Source of the DNA: Clostridium sp031626875
GTDB lineage: Bacteria; Bacillota; Clostridia; Clostridiales; Clostridiaceae
DNA: 64,000 bases
Direction: 5' to 3'
Assembly: GCF_031626875.1 (NCBI RefSeq)
Contig: NZ_JANDMF010000001.1
Location: forward strand, 124,001-188,000
Below, piece by piece: positions 61,481 to 64,000 of this stretch (the first letter of the stretch is position 1; every line of letters starts with the position of its first letter). Under the pieces are notes generated by a model that saw only the letters and a list, made by a program, of their open reading frames with translations, was not told the DNA's origin and searched no databases. Made by a program: the position numbers and the translations under genes.

Positions 61481-61858
61481 TTATTTTAATACATATGAAG
61501 CTAATACACTTTGTAATTCATATATATCTAAACTTTTATTAAATTGTTTTTGTATTGGAAGTGCCATCCCAGAAATCCATATCTTAAGCTCTGCTTCTAA
61601 ATCAAAATGTCCAGCTGTCTCAATACAAAATTGTGTAATACTTCTATATGGAATTGAATGATAAGTTGACTTTTTACCAGTTACCCCTTGCTTATCTACT
61701 AATATAAGACGTTTATCTGTGAATATAAACATATCTCTTATTAACTTACATGCCTTTTCTACGCGCTCATTAGGGGCTAAAAGTTTTCCATATTCATTTT
61801 GAATTTCTTCAATATTAGCCTCTGAAGCATTCCCCATTAATCCACCAAGTATTCCCAT
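61481..61858 (-). CDS. Bacterial PH-domain protein (PF08000-type)
   Basis: 125 residues, a single bacterial pleckstrin-homology domain. Recognisable stretches are MFIFTDKRLILVDKQGVTGKK and YRSITQFCIETAGHFDLEAELKIWISG. The N-terminus MGILGGLMGNASE is typical. No signal or membrane helix. Function is unknown; the fold suggests oligomeric assembly or membrane binding. AGGAGG ribosome site, monocistronic. Confidence 0.85.
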   Translation of the reverse strand: MGILGGLMGNASEANIEEIQNEYGKLLAPNERVEKACKLIRDMFIFTDKRLILVDKQGVTGKKSTYHSIPYRSITQFCIETAGHFDLEAELKIWISGMALPIQKQFNKSLDIYELQSVLASYVLK

Positions 61859-61966
61859 TATTAACGCCTCCTAAATAATTTATTTAAATTCATTTCTTAA
61901 ATTATATAATTCTACTATTAATTTATTTTTCCTTTGTTTTTAGAATCCTATTAATAAATTTAAAAT

Positions 61967-62006
61967 AAGCACCTCAAACTGATTTTTAACTCATTTTAAG
62001 ATGCTT
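61967..62006 (-). terminator. Possible terminator of the membrane-anchored unknown
   Basis: AAGCA and CT-AAA pair with TTT-AG and TGCTT with mismatches, between 61858 and 62067. Weak. Confidence 0.4.
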
Positions 62007-62066
62007 CATTTTTATTGACAGTTAATTCTTATGTCTATTTATTTTGTACTGTTTGTACATTTGCTT

Positions 62067-62609
62067 TTATCTGTTTTCTGCTAGCTTTTCACCTTGTTTT
62101 ATAGCTATATTTATAACATTAACCCAATCAGTAACTTTTGAAATCTCACCTCTATATAATTTACTTCTACTTTTAGTTGTAAGTATTTCAATATATGGTG
62201 ATGATATATTATCTACTGTAATCCTAAAGCCAAACTTATGTACTTCTTCCTCTTCTTCACAGTCATCATGCCTAACTAGGTCATTGTAATTATCAGCAGT
62301 AAATTCATCTTTTATTACTTCACATTTTACAATATCTGAATACTCATATGTAAAATCTCTTACAGGATTTGCATCATCTGGACTAATTCTTAAATCATGA
62401 ATTCTTTTATTTTTATCATCTATAAAAAATATCCTTTTTCCATCACTAATAGATAAATCTAAACGTTTTGTTATGGTTATCCCTTTTTCATTAATATACT
62501 CCTGTACTACATCTTTACCTATTTTTTCAGCATTAAAAGATCTCTTGATTTTCTTTATCAATATCCAAGCACAAAATCCTAAAATGACTAAAGCTATCAA
62601 ATCTATCAT
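62067..62609 (-). CDS. Membrane-anchored protein of unknown function
   Basis: 180 residues from the ATG at 62609. The AGGAGG site is inside the longer frame, where it would be read as Arg-Arg, so the start must be downstream of it. One N-terminal membrane helix (about 3-20) with a basic flank is followed by a cytosolic domain of about 150 residues, mostly beta, with an acidic EEEEE run near its middle. Family unknown. The domain could be a PH-like fold, which would fit its position beside a PH-domain gene, but that is a guess. Confidence 0.6.
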   Translation of the reverse strand: MIDLIALVILGFCAWILIKKIKRSFNAEKIGKDVVQEYINEKGITITKRLDLSISDGKRIFFIDDKNKRIHDLRISPDDANPVRDFTYEYSDIVKCEVIKDEFTADNYNDLVRHDDCEEEEEVHKFGFRITVDNISSPYIEILTTKSRSKLYRGEISKVTDWVNVINIAIKQGEKLAENR

Positions 62610-62711
62610 CATAAACCTCCTAACAAAATATATTTTGTTATATTGTACCATAATAAATCATTAAATGTAATTCTTTTAATTTATGTATATATTAATCACA
62701 ACATAAAAAAT

Positions 62712-62754
62712 AAAGAACTATTTATAAGATTTTCACTCTTGATAATAGTTCTTT
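62712..62754 (-). terminator. Terminator of the threonine ammonia-lyase gene
   Basis: AAAGAACTATT pairs with AATAGTTCTTT around 21 bases, about 35 bp past the stop at 62787. Confidence 0.7.
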
Positions 62755-62786
62755 AGAGAATTTCAATTCTATATAAATAAATTACA

Positions 62787-64000
62787 TTATTGATAAACAA
62801 CCTTTGGTTTAACAACTTTTGGATTATATCCATTTTTTATAAGCTCTTTAATAATAGCTTCTTTATGTTCATGTCCAAAGGTCTCCATAGTAATTTCAAG
62901 TTCAACTGCACTATTTCTATTAATTGCAACAAATTGATTATGTTCAAGTTTAATAATATTCCCTTGACACTCTGCAATTACCTTTGAAACATTTGTTAAT
63001 TCTCCAGGTTTATCTGGTAATAAGATAGATAAAGTACAGATACGTTCCCTTTCAATAAGTCCATGCTGAACTAATGAAGCAAAAGTGATTATATCCATAT
63101 TGCCTCCACTTATTATAGATACAACCTTCTTATCTTTTACATCTAAATGCTTTAATGCAGCAACAGTTAATAATCCAGAGTTTTCAGCTAACATTTTGTG
63201 ATTTTCAAGCATATCTAAAAAAGCTCCAATTAACTCTGAATCATCTATTGTAATAATATCATCTATATTCTTTTGCACATATGGAAAAATTTTGGCTCCT
63301 GGTGTTTTAACAGCAGTACCATCAGCTATAGTATCAACAGTACTTAAGGTGGTAACTTCCCCACTTTTCAAAGAAACTTGCATACAATTAGCACCAGTTG
63401 GTTCTACTCCTATAACTTTAATGCTAGGATTAAGAAGTTTAGCTAATGTGGAAACACCAGCTGCAAGACCACCTCCTCCTATAGGCACTAAAATAATATC
63501 TACAGTTGGAAGTTCTTTTATAATCTCCATAGCTATAGACCCTTGCCCAGTTGCTACATCAGTATCATCAAACGGATGAATAAAAGTATAACCATTCTTT
63601 TCAGCTAGCTCTAAGGCATGATTATAAGCATCATCATAAACATCTCCATGCAAAATAACCTCAGCACCATAGGCTTTAGTACGATTTACTTTTGTAAGAG
63701 GTGTAGTAGTTGGCATAACTATTACTGCTTTTGTATTATATTCTTTAACAGAATAAGCCACTCCTTGAGCATGATTACCTGCTGAAGCTGTTATAATCCC
63801 CTTTTTTCTTTCTTCTTCTGTAAGAGTGCTAATTTTATAGTATGCACCTCTTATTTTATAAGCTCCTGTCTTTTGCATATTTTCTGGTTTAAAATAAACT
63901 TTGTTACCTGTTATATCTGAATAATAATCGCTGTAAACCAATTTGGTCTTTAGTATTACTTTTTGTACTATTTCATATGCTTCTTCAAATTTATCTAATG
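62787..64000 (-). CDS. Threonine ammonia-lyase with C-terminal ACT domain, partial
   Basis: The frame runs to the window edge without a stop; the N-terminal codons here read LDKFEEAYEIVQKVILKTKLVYSD, so only a few residues are missing. The enzyme converts threonine to 2-oxobutyrate and ammonia. AYKIRGAYYK has the PLP lysine, SAGNHAQG and VPIGGGGLAAG are the PLP-binding loops, and a C-terminal ACT domain (about 330-410) provides regulation. The type is the clostridial single-ACT form, either biosynthetic (ilvA) or catabolic (tdcB). Context does not decide. Confidence 0.9.
   Translation of the reverse strand, partial: LDKFEEAYEIVQKVILKTKLVYSDYYSDITGNKVYFKPENMQKTGAYKIRGAYYKISTLTEEERKKGIITASAGNHAQGVAYSVKEYNTKAVIVMPTTTPLTKVNRTKAYGAEVILHGDVYDDAYNHALELAEKNGYTFIHPFDDTDVATGQGSIAMEIIKELPTVDIILVPIGGGGLAAGVSTLAKLLNPSIKVIGVEPTGANCMQVSLKSGEVTTLSTVDTIADGTAVKTPGAKIFPYVQKNIDDIITIDDSELIGAFLDMLENHKMLAENSGLLTVAALKHLDVKDKKVVSIISGGNMDIITFASLVQHGLIERERICTLSILLPDKPGELTNVSKVIAECQGNIIKLEHNQFVAINRNSAVELEITMETFGHEHKEAIIKELIKNGYNPKVVKPKVVYQ

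Noticed and set aside
1..64000. CRISPR array, tRNA, rRNA, prophage or intact insertion sequence
   Set aside because: I looked for regularly spaced repeats, cloverleaf-type and rRNA-like sequence, and transposase or integrase motifs, and found none I could support.

Overview
The window is AT-rich DNA from the chromosome of a low-GC Firmicute, most likely a motile, anaerobic Clostridium sensu stricto. The codon use, strong GGAGG ribosome sites, compact A/T-flanked terminators, PPi-type phosphofructokinase, ClpA/ClpS pair, a Trp T-box on trpP and an orphan flagellin with a sigma-D promoter all fit. The flagellin and flavonoid genes argue against C. perfringens and for a gut or soil relative. I see no rRNA, tRNA, CRISPR array, prophage or intact insertion sequence.

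0-40 kb is mostly housekeeping, in small units. From the left: the start of a molybdopterin oxidoreductase behind a Crp/Fnr-like site; recJ; a DJ-1 protein; parC-parE; a family 2 glycosyltransferase; a rhomboid protease; pepF; a zinc-uptake ABC pair with a predicted Zur operator, facing a Fur-family regulator; mntP; a PPi-dependent phosphofructokinase; a class V aminotransferase; a probable spore-associated low-complexity protein; TetR and ABC-F; dUTPase; a cytoplasmic CnaB/SpaA-fold protein; a polysaccharide deacetylase; trpP with its T-box; ttcA; a truncated acyltransferase; a HIT protein; a YhhN lysoplasmalogenase; clpS-clpA; a CNNM transporter; XRE-TPR and PadR/DUF2812 regulators; endonuclease IV; and the flagellin. 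Four small genes under 60 codons are added from good ribosome sites. A 125-bp inverted-repeat element lies near 13.2 kb.

40-58 kb is the most interesting part: a candidate locus for degrading plant C-glycosyl polyphenols. One tight operon encodes a sugar isomerase/epimerase, a Gfo/Idh/MocA oxidoreductase, the alpha and beta subunits of a C-glycoside deglycosidase, and an iron-sulfur-type flavodoxin. Around it are a GPH-family sugar transporter, a second Gfo/Idh/MocA enzyme, a decayed ROK glucokinase and an AraC regulator fused to a GH39-like domain. Next come a phloretin/diacetylphloroglucinol hydrolase-family enzyme with a DUF1097 membrane protein, an OYE-type ene-reductase with Fe-S and FAD domains, and two related LysR regulators with striking palindromes in their promoter gaps. 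The proposed flow is uptake of a C-glucoside, C3 oxidation, C-C cleavage by the deglycosidase, sugar salvage by the epimerase and reductase, and reduction plus hydrolytic C-C cleavage of the aglycone. Three promoters in the locus share a near-identical cre-like/-10 module, so they are probably one regulon.

58-64 kb returns to a two-component system with a secreted partner, a bacterial PH-domain protein, a membrane-anchored unknown and a threonine ammonia-lyase cut by the window edge.
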